DNA of 64,000 bases from Dipteronia dyeriana. Its lineage: Eukaryota > Streptophyta > Magnoliopsida > Sapindales > Sapindaceae. The stretch covers positions 86,759,052-86,823,051 of the forward strand of contig CM065297.1 of the NCBI GenBank assembly GCA_032871835.1. The letters are read 5' to 3'. Position 1 is the stretch's first letter, and every line of letters starts with the position of its first letter. The notes under the pieces are model-generated. The model ran no database searches. It saw nothing but the letters and a program-made list of their open reading frames with translations, and was not told the DNA's origin. Positions 24,060 to 35,479 of the stretch are shown here, piece by piece. A program made the position numbers and the translations under genes.

Positions 24060-25123
24060 TCAACTAGTGCCATCAAAGAAGAATCTTTGATTAGTTGACC
24101 TCTCATAATGCTTGATGGTTATGTTGCTTGAAGAAAGTCTTTCCTCTAAGCTTTTGATCCTTTGTTCTTGTTGCTCTGCCTTAACATTTAGCTCATCAAT
24201 CTTTATCAAATGCCCCTCTTTTAGTTGCATAGCCCAATCCAGTAGAATGCTTGCACTTGACACCATATTTGAATCTTGATTTTCACTAAAGATCGTATAA
24301 GTGTCATTAACATTTCCGTTTTCTTTATAGGACATATAAGATATCCGTTTTTCATAAAATTTCTCCAAGGGAGGCAAAAGCACATCATAATCCAGCTTAG
24401 GAACACCATGCACCGTAAAAAAAATTATACCATAAATGCTAGCTTTTTGTCCAACTAGATGAACTGGCCACATTCTCAGTGTGTTCTATTAAAATATGAC
24501 CAAGGTTCAAGGGCTTGTTAGTAACCAAGGCGTACACAATCTTGGTCTTCTCCTTATTAAGCTCAAAGGCATTTGTAGATCAAACAAGATTTGCACATAC
24601 AAAAAGATGCCAAAAGGCACTAACCTTAGTCAACTCACTTTGGCCTATATATGCTCTCTTTCCCCATTCAAATCCATCATCCTCACATAAAGTTCTCCCC
24701 ATAAGATTCAAGTGATCAATGTTATCCACATCAAGTAGTTCCGAAATAATTTCATTAGAAAGACTAAGAAACTTGTTGATGCTATCCGAGGAGACCCTAA
24801 ATGATTTCCCTCTAACATTCACCAAGGCATTTTTAAAGGTTGTGCTCTCTTTATACTCAAAATAAAACTCCCTTATAAGGCTCTCATTAACAACCCCAAT
24901 TGTGTTTAACCATTTATCCCATTGCCTTTCAAGGATAACACGATGAATGTAGGAACCCTCAACCAAATCAACACCCCTATCTTGGATAAGCTTTTGAGTT
25001 CCTATAATGCCCAAGGCTTTCAACTTGTTGGGTTTGTGTTTTTTAGAGGCTGTTGGAGTATATTTGTGTTTGGCTATTGGTTTTGATGGATGGATAGGAT
25101 TGGAAACCTTGTTTCTTCCCATG
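24060..25123 (-). pseudogene. Element C extra ORF: plant transposon-protein domain plus coiled coil
   Basis: Read on the minus strand from MGRNKVSNPIHPSK (about 25123). A basic N-terminus leads into VILERQWDKWLNT, LIREFYFEYKEST, NVRGKSFRVSSDSINKFLSL and KRAYIGQSELTKVSAFWHLF. That pattern (W, REFY, VRGK-F-S-IN, then a W and AFW-F) is the domain annotated in plants as 'putative plant transposon protein' (Transposase_32, by memory). A TGA at about 24578 and a frameshift near 24475 break it. The C-terminal part continues WPVHLVGQKASIYG and ends in a heptad-rich segment (IDELNVKAEQQEQRIKSLEE). Function unknown. Its place downstream of gag and near the 3' LTR recalls extra ORFs of other plant LTR elements. 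Confidence 0.7.
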
Positions 25124-27221
25124 GATTTGTTGTCAACACTAAAACACAAAAACACATTAGTGGAAAAGAGATCCAAGTGAGTGTTAGTCAACAAGATAAA
25201 TATACAAAGACATATGATACAATAATGAAAAATAAATGCATAAATGTTTCTTTCAAGCACATAGGTACATTTTACAAAAATCAACAAATGCATTTAACAA
25301 CAAAAACGATCTCAAAAATGAATGGATTGGTGTCAATCCCAATTACTATCAACCTCAAAACATGAAGGAATTGGTTGTAACCACAACTTCTATCCCAAGC
25401 AAGAAGGGAATTAATCAACCTAAAGCTAGAAGGAATTGATCATAACCACAACTACTAGCAACCTCATGAATGAAGGAATTCATTGTAATATCAACTACCT
25501 TCAACCTCAAACCAAGATATATTCATTGCGAACACATTCATGTAATTATTTCAAGATAGATATCATGCATCTCATAATTCAATTATTCTAATCAACCAAT
25601 ATGTCAACAAATGATTAAAGCAAAATATGTGAACATATCATAAAAAAGAACAAAGTCTAACATGCAATACTTCCCCTTGATAAATGTTTTATCTAAGATC
25701 AACATAGCTCATTGTTCACAATGATATTAACACATTCACATTTCAAGCAATTTTAAGGAAATCCAACAAAATAAGCTCTACAAACTATGAGAGATACACC
25801 AAGATTTTCAATCACTCTCATAATTCTTCATTAATTGTTAGAATATCAAAATACTTATAAACAAAAGTGTGTGTGTGTGTGTGTGAATTTTGCTTCAAAC
25901 ATATGTAGAGGAGTAATTTGATAATCAACATGCAAATCACATCAACATCTATTCATCTTAAGCTTTTCAATAAAAGGTCAAACCGATTATCATCGGGAAT
26001 TTTTGCTTTTAAGAGAATAGAATTCAACATATGAGCGTGTGTAAGCATGTTGCTCATCATCCCATTTTTATTTTCAACCCGAGCATACATGATTTTTGAC
26101 TATAGTCCTTTAAGCCTTTTTTTATAGGCTTTAATCAAAGAATTTTCTTTTTCTTGATTCTTTTCAACATTTTATTGATTTTTCTAACAAAAACCTATAC
26201 GCTTCATGATGTCTTTCACTCATCATAATGGTGCCCCCTTTTCTACATTGGGTGGCTTCACAACCAATATGTATAGCCCTTTTCATGAAGGTGCTTAATG
26301 AGTTCTATGTAGTTGCCAAAGAAAAATGGATACTAACCATAGGACATCTTAAATGTACTAGTCAAAAGACTTCAAGGTGCATCCACAACTTACATATTAG
26401 CAAACTCAACTTACTCAACAAAACTTATAAGAGAAGCAAAGTGCATTTTATAAAACTAAGTTTTATGGCTTACAAGCACATGATCTAAAATCAATATAAA
26501 GAGATTTACTCAAGATCATTACTTCTCAAGAGAGTAGCTTTCTAAGAATATGAAGCTCATATTTTTTAAAACTTGCCACTCAACATTCAAACAAACATCT
26601 CATACATCATATATAAGACCTTTGTGAACAACATCACTATAAGATCTTTCGAGAGCAAATGCCAATGAGAACCATATGTATATTATACTAAGTTCTCTAA
26701 AATGACATGCTACATGATGTAGTGCAAACAATGAGTTGAGAGATGAAAAACCTAGATTGCAAACATTAGGATATAAAGATACCTTAGCAAGCATTTTCAT
26801 CAAATGCAAAATCTTCTCCCTTTTTATGAGCTCTCTTGGCTTATTTGTCCTTATGATAACAAGTTGTTGGTGTGTCATTCCAAGAGAATAAAAACTAAGC
26901 ATTTCAACTCAAACACATATAAAAATGACTTTTTGTAAAAAATCTTAACAAAAATCAACACCATATAGATCCCAAAAACGGACTTCTCATAAAGTCAATC
27001 AATAGATTTCAACTATCATAACAAGAAATGTGAGAAGTTATAGATAAGCAAACTAGCTAGCTAAAAATCTCAACAACTTGACACTAAACTTAATGTTAAC
27101 TCACATATGCACCTTACACTAATGGTAAGAGCACTCACCCTTAACCCATATGATCTTGGGTGAACTTACACATAAATCATGATCATCTTTGACTTTAATG
27201 TTGAACCTAGAATGGAGATCT
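25124..27221 (-). other. Element C internal spacer without recognised genes
   Basis: About 2.1 kb where pol would be expected. I see none of the copia pol blocks in any frame. There is a (GT)n tract at about 25867-25885 and an imperfect repeated phrase at 25340-25500 (AAGGAATT followed by ATAACCACAACT words, three or four times). The 100-residue frame at 26902-26600 matches nothing I know. Either pol was replaced by spacer or this family never carried it. Confidence 0.55.
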
Positions 27222-29116
27222 TTACTGATTTGATTCCAAAATAATATCTTTTATACTCATCTCCTCAACATTATTAGCAACACATGCTTTGTCAAGATTT
27301 TCACAAGGATAAGACTTCTTTTTCAAATTCTTTTTAACATGCATTTTAGAAGTATCATGCTTGTCAACAACTAAAGCCCTAGCATGCATCAAAGTAAGGT
27401 CAATCTTTTTATCTCTATATGCATTTCCTATTTTCCAAAACACTATAAACTCATAACACTTTGGTTTAATATGACAAACGTAAATACAAAAATGGCAAAT
27501 AGGAATAATGGTTGAGATTGTACCTTGTGGTCTGGAAGAAGTAGGAAGAGTTTGTGAAGAAATCTTGTCTTTCACATTACCTGTAACTTTGAGAAGATTG
27601 TTCTTATGAGGTTTTTTTACCTTTTTGATCTTAGCCTTCCTTGAAGTAGGTGATGTTATTTCTATCTTCTCATTGCCTTTCAAGTTGCTTGATTTTCCTC
27701 AAGGTTGAGCAAGATTTGTGACATTATTCACCTTAACCGAACCATTAACTAAGCCTTTAATGGCTTGCTTAACAATGTTGATCTCTTCAATGTAAGTTTG
27801 CTCTCTAACCCTTATATTTGAGACAATCTCCTCACTATCATAGACAAGTCTCTCTACCTCATATAGTCTCTTCAAATATCATTCTTTTCATTTAAGAGTC
27901 TATGAGAGATTTTTACAAAATCATCCAATTGAGTCTAAATCAAGTCATCTTTTTCTCTAACCTCTCTCAAGGCTTCATCCCTTTGACTCTCAAGATTCCT
28001 AATCTTGGCAATAAGTTCGAGACTGGTTTGTTTCAAGCTTGTATCCTCTAGATGTCCTTAATCATTTTCCTTATTCATAAAAACTTCACAATCATCTTCT
28101 AGCTTAGTGTGAGAGGCCATAAAAGCAACAAAATTAATTACATGCTCTTCATCACTTAAAGACTAATCACTTCAGCTTTCCTCATTACTAGAACTACCAT
28201 CACTCCAAGTGTCCACCATAGCTTTACGTTTTTTGTCTTTCTTGAACTTCTTTTTAGTGCACGCATTTGTAAAATACCCAAAACCAAGACATTCAAAGCA
28301 TGAACCTTCTTCTTGTTCAATATGATTTCTTGACTTCCTTATCTTTCGAAAAGCTACCTCTACGCTTGGTATCTCTTTTTAGAAACCTCTTAAACTTCCT
28401 AACCACAAAATCCATTTCTTTATTCTCATTATCGATCTCCTCTTTAATAGCCTTGAGAGCGATACCCTTGCTTTTGGCTTTTGGCTTCAAGCACATCTCA
28501 TAAGTTTGGCGAGACTCAAGCAATTAGTCAATGCTTAAGCAATCGACATCCTTACTTTCTTCTATGGTTGTAACCTTGGCCTTAAATCTCTTTAGGACAA
28601 ATCTTATATTCTTCAACGGAGACGCTATCTAGACATTAGCACTCCAAGTGCTTGACATTGGTGAGCAATATTAAGAAGCCTAAATTGGAAGTCCTCAAAC
28701 TTGTCTTTATCGCACATTTGCAAGCTTTCGAATTGTGAGGTCCACAATTGAAGCCTAGACTTTCTCACCACTAATGTACATTTATTTATGACTTGGAGAG
28801 TGTCCTAACCCTCCTTGATTGATTCAAGATTTTGTATTTAGGCTAATTGGTGTCCATCTACTCCTCCAAAGATGGCATTCATAGTACGATGATGCCATTT
28901 AGCAACCTTAAAATCATTAGTCGTCCATTCACTTCTATTTGGAAATTTTGGTTACATCTTCTAAGACCTTAGTAGGAGGTGTATAGACTTCTTCCATAAC
29001 TATCCATGTGCCCTTTCATCAATAGACTGAAAGTAAGCTTTCATCCTCAACTTCCAAAACCCATAGTTATTACCCTTAAGTAATGGTGGCCTTGTATTAG
29101 AAGCTCCTTCTGCCAT
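27222..29116 (-). pseudogene. gag of Element C (decayed)
   Basis: The start codon at 29116-29114 opens MAEGASNTRPPLLKGNNYGF, the usual copia gag N-terminus, about 90 bases downstream of the primer-binding site. Further down are KPKAKSKGIALKAIKEE and VRKFKRFLKRDTKR (28317-28523), then a CCHC-like knuckle CHFCIYVCHIKPKC (27480-27430 region) in the open frame 27683-27222. A first knuckle near 28300 reads like FECLGFGYF with residues lost. The order matches gag of Elements 1 and A+. Several stops and frameshifts are present. No protease follows. Confidence 0.78.
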
Positions 29117-29203
29117 TACATCATCTTGAAGTCCCATTGCTTCAAAGCTTCACAAAGCACTGTGAGTGTATCCCGAGATCACACTAAGTATCGTCTAGTG
29201 ATT

Positions 29204-29217
29204 TGCTATAATACCAA
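29204..29217 (-). other. Primer-binding site of Element C (degenerate)
   Basis: Minus strand reads TTTGGTATTATAGC directly after the LTR end. Compared with canonical TGGTATCAGAGC it has two substitutions. It identifies 29219-40752 as the 5' LTR of a minus-strand element. Confidence 0.75.
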
Positions 29218-29218
29218 A

Positions 29219-29768
29219 TGAAAAATACATAAAACGGTTAATTTACCATAAGCAAACCTCGAGGGTGGGTAAATAGTATATTACAACTTTTTTCATTCCC
29301 TTGAACAAACACAAGTTTATCCCTTTAGATAGCTTGTATCACAATTTAACAATCAAAAGCAAGTTTATAGAGTTCAATAAAGGATATGCCTATTCAAGCA
29401 AAATGAATATAGACAACAATTTACAAGTGATACAACTTCACTTTGTATATAGGCTTGTCAAACACAAGGTTTTTTTGCATATACAAAGCTTGATTGAGTA
29501 TGAATATCAATTACAAAGATATCAAACAAGATATTTATCAACACATATATAAATATCAAAGAGATAGAAAAAGAGAAAATTAACACATGATTTTTACGTG
29601 GTAAAACCTCCGAAGAGGAAACATTCACAGGTTAATACCAGAACTACCGGTAAAACAACTTTCACTAGTAAGATACAATATCTCAAGTGACCAATCCATC
29701 TAAAGAGCCACCCTTTTATCCTACCCAATGAAAGAAGTTTCTCCTTGCTTGACAATCCGGATCACCGC
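29219..29768 (-). mobile_element. 5' LTR of Element C, 3' portion
   Basis: This part runs from the LTR end (minus strand GTATTTTTCA at 29219) to the Element F insertion. It aligns with 14510-15045 of the 3' LTR. It continues at 38886 after Element F, whose target duplication (accgc/acccc) lies inside a minisatellite unit. Confidence 0.85.
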
Positions 29769-32072
29769 TGTAGGGAAAATGGCGTAACGGAAGCGTGAAA
29801 ATAAATAGAAATTAGGGTTTCAGTATAAAAAAAAAAAACTTTTTAACAACAAGAACCTTAGTCATAGATTAATTGATGTATATAAAAAGAGTCGTACCTT
29901 TTTCTCGTGATGATTGAACTAGCACCGAATTAAATCCGCAAGACCTTCCAATCCAATAACGAACATGAATCACCTAGGAGTGTGGGCTTCCTCTCTTTAA
30001 ATTGTATACATGAGGATGAAAACAAACACAATCTTTTTCTTTTTTAGTTACAATAATCCTCCAAGAGAAAAATCCAAGAACGTCCGGTCACTTGTGAAGT
30101 ATCAATCTACTTGATTGAAACTCGAGTGAACCCGATTTGATTTTGTAAACAAAACCAAGAATACTAGTGTACTATCAAAAACAAAAACGTTCCTTTTTTC
30201 TCTTCTCCTTGGCCGAATTCTACACCCTTTATTTATGAGTTGATCGAATTTTGTCTAGAGCAAAAAACAAAAATTTTCTCCCTCAAAATTCTCTCTTGCT
30301 AGGCCGAATTCTCTCTTAGAAAATCACCTTGCTAGGCCAAAAACTTTGCTCATAAAATCATAGGGCTGGCCGAAAATTATGAAGTGATATATATAGGATC
30401 ATAAATCCTCTTCTAAGAAGGATTTACTTGGTTGGCAAAAATCATTTCCTTAGGTGGATTTACTTGGTAGTTAAGAATCATTTTCAAAGAAGAATTATAC
30501 TCTACACCAAGACTCCTAATCCAACTAACTAGAGTATTTGTAACCATATTAAAGATTTCCTAGTTTGACTAGATAAATAATTTCTATAATTTATCTACTT
30601 ATCAAATATAATCTTTAATATTAATTATACTACTAACAGTAGTATAATATTAGGTGACCATCTCCTACTAGAAAATTTTTATTGACTTTTAATTAAATAA
30701 TTAATTAATTACCAAATTAATTAATTTCCATTTAATTAAATAATAAAATAATAATAATATAATTAAGCTAAACTATATAGCTTTGCCGCCCAACACCATT
30801 ATATAGGCATATTATTTTTCTTATTTTATTAAATCCATTGGACCTTAATAAAAAGTCCACATGTGAATTAGATCCATTCTTACAAAAAGAAACAAGTACA
30901 CATGCCTCAATACAATTCCAGATGGACCCCTAAATTGGTCCTGTAGAATATATCAAGTGATCCATGCAAGTCCGTGTTGATTGGGGATCTTTGCGGGCTA
31001 TCTAAATTTAAGCTTCAATAGACATTACCTAATCACAATCAACAAATGATTCGCTTAGGTCCAATCTATTAATTTTAGTTCATTCCACTAAAGAACTAAA
31101 ATTGAACTCTTAAATAAAGATAGAATAAGTTAATATTTCTCATTCATATCCTAGACAACTTTATTGGAGATAGTGTATCCTCACGAAGAATACCAATAAT
31201 TGCCAAGAGCTCATAGGCCGCCTTTAGCTCTCCAATTTACCATATTTACTTATATGACCACATTTTGAACTTGGATATTTTGACTTGTCCAGAAGTCATG
31301 TTTTAATATACACTATTGAAAACTTAATATTAAGATGTAATATCCAATACCTCAAAACATCCATATGATGATATTCAACTCTCATTTAATAAATTGAGCC
31401 ACGATGTCCATATCTATAAATGAAGTCCTCTATCGATTAACAAATGAAAACCACCAAACTATCAAGGATAGACTATGTTATATAATCGTACTCATTCATA
31501 GCTCAAATGATAACACTTGTAACCATAAGTCCATCATTTATCTCTGGATTGAGATAGACTCTCTGTTTGTCTTCAAATGAAAAACTTGTATCCATTGACG
31601 GTTCTAGATAAAAAATTTCATTGTGATCCAATTCAATGCACCCAGTGCACTAGATTCTTTTCCCTAAAGAAACCACACTTTTATGATTTTAGACTCATCA
31701 TAACACATTTGATCCCACTCAAATGCTAGCAAATGAATCTACAACTTTAACAAGATAAAGGCACCCAACCTTTATCTTAAGTTGTGAATATTTTTCAAGA
31801 CTAACTAAAGAATTGTGTCTACCTCATACATATCTAGATGTATTAACAATTCTTCTTTTCGCATAGTCTTTTGACCTTATGATTATTTACTTTTGAAAAT
31901 TATAATAATTAAACTATAAATGCTATAAGATTTGTTAAACTAGAAATCACTTTATTAATATGAAAAGATTGTTAATACATTATTACACTCTTTCTATAGA
32001 GCAATCTTTTATTAATATGAAAAGATTGTTACATACATTATTACACTCTTGCTATCGAGCATAATCCTAACA
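29769..32072 (-). mobile_element. 3' LTR of Element F
   Basis: 2,304 bases. Minus strand starts TGTTAGGATTATGCTCG at 32072 and ends TTTTCCCTACA at 29769. It has a 57-bp tandem duplication near its start (31951-32007/32008-~32060) absent from the 5' LTR. Positions ~30690-31756 are nearly identical to 37556-38624, whereas both ends differ clearly. Confidence 0.9.
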
Positions 32073-32086
32073 ATCTCCCACTTGCT

Positions 32087-32540
32087 CTATTGAAAATGTG
32101 TCATATCTCTCATCCACATGTTCTCTAGATGACAATCAAAACTCTTTTGTAGAAGAGCCTTTGTAAAGGGATCCGCTAGATTATCTGCTGACGCGATCTT
32201 GGTAATCGTCACATCACCTCTATGCACAATTTCCCTCAGAATGTGGTACTTTCTTTCAATGTGTTTCCCTCTCTTATGACTTCTTGGTTCTCTCGAATTA
32301 GCCACTGCTCCACTATTGTCACCATAGATAGTGATCTACTCATTCGCATCAGGAACCACTTCCAAGTCAATCAAGAATTGGCAGAGCTAGACAGCCTCTT
32401 TAGCAGCCTCGCATGCGGTAACATACTCGGCTTCCATGGTAGAATCAGCAATACAAGATTGCTTGATACTCCTTCATATGACTGCCTCTCCTCCAATAGC
32501 AAACACAAATCCTGATGTTGATCTCCTGGAGTCAGAATAT
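32087..32540 (-). pseudogene. RNase H of Element F pol (decayed)
   Basis: The end of the domain is in the open frame 32305-32087: HIERKYHILREIVHRGDV, then ADNLADPFTKALLQKSF, the conserved copia C-terminus (K-HI-REIV-RGD, A-NLAD-TKAL). The preceding sequence to 32540 encodes the TMEAEY and ACEAAKEAV blocks in shifted frames (visible near 32430). The stop lies 15-20 bases before the purine tract, as in intact elements. At least one frameshift separates it from the RT frame. Confidence 0.83.
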
Positions 32541-32542
32541 TA

Positions 32543-33660
32543 CTAAAAATCAGAATCTATATACCCAACGGGAATTAAATCTCCTCCAAAGTATACAAGC
32601 ATATAATCTCTCATTCTCCTAAGATACTTGAACATATGCTTGACAACCGTCCAGTGATCAGGACCAGGTTTAGATTGAAACCTGCTAACTATGTCCACAA
32701 CAAAACAAATATCCAGTCTAGTGTAGAGCATTGCATACATGAGACTTCCAACTGTCGTAGCATATGGAATCCTACTCATGAATTGCTCTTCATGATCATT
32801 CTTAGGAACTTGTTCCTTAGAAAGTTTGATTCCATGTTTGAATGGTAACATACCTTTCTTGGAATCTTGCATGGAAAACCTAGACAAAATATTTTCTATG
32901 TATGAAACTTGGGATAATGCAATCGTTCTATTCTTTCTATCCCTTATTACTTGGATACCAAGAAAATAACTTGCTTCTCCTAAGTCCTTCATATCAAATT
33001 GTTTTGCTAACCATTCTTTTATTGATGTCAATACACCTACATCGTTTTCGATGAGTAGTTTATCATCAAAGTAAATAACTAGGAAAACCAACTTGTCGCC
33101 TTTAATCGTTTTGTATACACAAGGTTCATCAAGGTTTTGAATAAATCCAAAAAATTTCACATCTTGATCGAACCTTATGTTCAAGGATCTGGATGCTTGT
33201 TTCAATCCATATATGGATTTTTGCAACTTGCATACCGTTTCCTCTTGGCCTTTTTCAATGAATCCTTATGGTTGCATCATGTAGATGCTTTCGTCAAGAC
33301 TTCCATTAAGGAAAGCTGTCTTGACGTTCATTTGCCAAATCTCTAGGTTTAGAGATGTCGTAATTGATAAGAGTATCCTAATGGATTTAAGCATGACCAC
33401 ATGATCGAAAGTTTCTTCATAATCGATACTTTCCTTCTGTGTATAACCTTTAGCTACCAATCTAGCTTTAAAGGTTTCCATCTTTCCATCCATTCCTCTT
33501 TCCTCTTGCATACCCACTTGAACCCAATGGGTTTTATCCCTTTAGGTAAGTCTACAAGAGACCAGACTTTGTTTTTGAACATAGATTCAATTTCGGATTG
33601 CATTGCCTTTTCACAATGGCGACAATCAACATGTTTCATTGCTTTCTTGTACTTATAAGG
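32543..33660 (-). pseudogene. Reverse transcriptase of Element F pol (decayed)
   Basis: From 33639 the minus strand reads IESMFKNKVWSLVDLPKGIK and GFKWVCKRK (RT opening). 33517-33266 gives FKARLVAKGYTQKESIDYEE and NVKTAFLNGSLDESIYM. 33226-32543 gives KSIYGLKQASRSLNIRFDQ, IYFDDKLLIEND, WLAKQFDMKDLGEASYFLGI and DICFVVDIVSRFQSKPG. The catalytic box is YFDD rather than YVDD (33062-33073). Three frames are needed, so at least two frameshifts occurred. The domain content is full length for a copia RT. Confidence 0.88.
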
Positions 33661-33934
33661 ATCATCATCATCCGAGAGATTCTCTATAAATTCTCCTAGA
33701 CCGATGTATCTTTCAGGTTGTCTACTAACCCTCCCACTACGACGAGGTATGGTAGATTGTTGATCTTGTGTTAGTACGAAACTTACAATAGGGATTAGTT
33801 ACGAAACATCTTGTGGAATTGTGTCTCCTGAATGCTCATTCAGGACAATTCTACTTTTAGGCACAAAATTATTCATATAGTCCTCTTCCAGAAATTTAGC
33901 ATTTGTCGAAACAAATACTTTAAGATCCGAAGGA
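33661..33934 (-). pseudogene. Integrase-RT linker of Element F pol
   Basis: Low-complexity linker between integrase and RT. It includes the C-terminal integrase/chromodomain-adjacent text SETCIFVRYPKGTKGYYFYS and FVSTNAKFLEEDY (34005-33880), typical of copia (C-FVGYPK…GY-FY, V-NA-FLEED), then PQDVS. The frame is broken near 33790. Confidence 0.75.
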
Positions 33935-34714
33935 CTATAGAAATAATATCCTTTTGTTCCTTTTGGATACCTTACAAATATGCATGTTTCTGAACGGGAC
34001 TCCATCTTTTGTCTTTACTTTTAACACGTGTGTAGGACATCCAAATATCCTTAAGTGTTGTAAACTAGGCTTTTGCCCGATCCACAACTCATGCGGTATT
34101 TTAGGAACTGACTTAGATGGTACATCGTTTAGAATGTACATAGCAGTTTGTAGAGTATATTCCCAAAAAGAATTAGGAAGCGTTGAATAACTCAACATAA
34201 ACCTAACCATGTCCAAAAGAGTTCTATTTCTCCTTTCTGCCACCCCATTTTGTTGAGGTGTACCTGGTGTAGAAAATTGAAAAATTATCTCATTATCAAT
34301 AAGATATTGCTGAAACTCACCAGATAGATATTCTCCACCATGATTAGACCTCAAGATTTTTATGTGTTTCTCAAGCTGATTTTCTACTTCAGCTTTAAAT
34401 GCTTTGAACATGTCAAAAACATCCGACTTATGTCTCATGAGATACATATAGCCAAATCTTGAGTGATCATTCGTGAAAGTGATGAAGTACTCATATCCAC
34501 CTCTAGCTTGAATGCACATAAGTCCACACACATTAGTGTGTATCAATCCCAAACATTCGATGGCTTTTGTGCATTTGGTCGTAAACGATCTTTTGGTCAT
34601 TTTACCTTCCAAACAAGATTCACAAGTTGGTAGATCATCAACCTTTAAGTCACTTAGAGGTCCGTCACTAAACAATCTTTTAATCCTATTAAGGTTAATA
34701 TGACCTAGGCACAA
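33935..34714 (-). pseudogene. Integrase of Element F pol, catalytic residues changed
   Basis: A 259-residue frame covers the end of the HHCC zinc region (LGHINLNRIKRL, LPTCESCLEGKMTK) and the DDE core: IHTNVCG, FTNDHSRFGYMYLM, LRSNHGGEYLS, TPQQNGVAERRNRTL, then FWEYTLQTAMYILNDVPSKS and PSLQHLRIFGC. In copia integrases the first two catalytic aspartates lie in HTDVCG and SDRGGEY. Here both are asparagine (codons 34532-34534 and 34343-34345 on the plus strand). The glutamate in AERRNR is kept. Integrase joins the cDNA to the genome; this copy should be inactive. Confidence 0.88.
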
Positions 34715-34744
34715 ATGTCATAGGTAGGTTTCATCTTTTGATAA

Positions 34745-35032
34745 TTATACTCTTTTATGATTATGTTCCTTTGATTCTGTATCTAACAAGTGAGAGGTAT
34801 TTCTATGCAAATAGAATAAACCGTTTTCCAATGCACCTTTACAAATAATTTTGTCATTCTTACTTATAAATAAAGCTTTATTAAAAGTAACTGAATAACC
34901 AAATTTATTTAAATAAGAAACTGAAATTAAATTCCTCTTGAATTTAGGTACATAATAAACGTTTATTAAATCTAAATGCCTACTAGAATCAAAAATGATT
35001 CTAATATCTCCCACTACACTAGTAGACACCAA
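34745..35032 (-). pseudogene. Protease / pre-integrase region of Element F
   Basis: The frame reads GDIRIIFDSSRHLDLINVYY, VPKFKRNLISVSYLNKFGYS and KNDKIICKGALENGLFYL, matching the stretch between aspartic protease and the GAG-pre-integrase domain (L-VYYVP-F-RNLISVS, G-L-NGLY-L). The protease active-site D-SGA box lies upstream near 35040-35110, partly out of frame (VSTSVVGD follows it). A shift near 34740 separates it from the integrase frame. Confidence 0.75.
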
Positions 35033-35173
35033 CGCTTCATTGTCTAAATGCTAGTTGAATTCACTCTTATTCAGTCTATTCCTTTGACCCTTTTCATCAC
35101 AAAGGAAACACTTCCCTTTGATCTTGGTTACTTTCTTGGTCTCCTTCTAAGAAGGCCCAAGTTGCTTTTTCTT

Positions 35174-35479
35174 CTATTGTCTCTTGACCTTCTTTCGGGT
35201 CTTAACAGTAGCAACTTTACCTACGGTATAAATCTCTTGACCCTTGCCTTTCACAAGGATTTTCTCGATGCTTTGAACATCTTGCATCAGGCCTTGCAAG
35301 GCGTATTCCTTATTATTCAAGGTGTAGTCCAACTTGAATTGATCAAAGGAATCTGATAGTGAGTTGACAATCATGTCAATTTTGGTCTCACCATCTATCT
35401 CAACACCATTCAGTTCAGCAATATTGAGATGTGCTATGACTTTCGTCATGTGATCTTTCACAGCATGTCTAGGTTTCAT
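35174..35479 (-). pseudogene. gag fragment of Element F
   Basis: A 101-residue frame with MTKVIAHLNIAELNGVEIDG, MIVNSLSDSFDQFKLDYTLN and ALQGLMQDVQSIEKILVKGK, typical of the central copia gag (UBN2-type: M-I-L-LPESF--F---Y). The N-terminal third of gag, expected between 35480 and 36600, is missing. The knuckle region between 35174 and 35040 contains FPLRRRPSKK-like frames with KKCFLCDEKG-type text and breaks. Confidence 0.75.
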
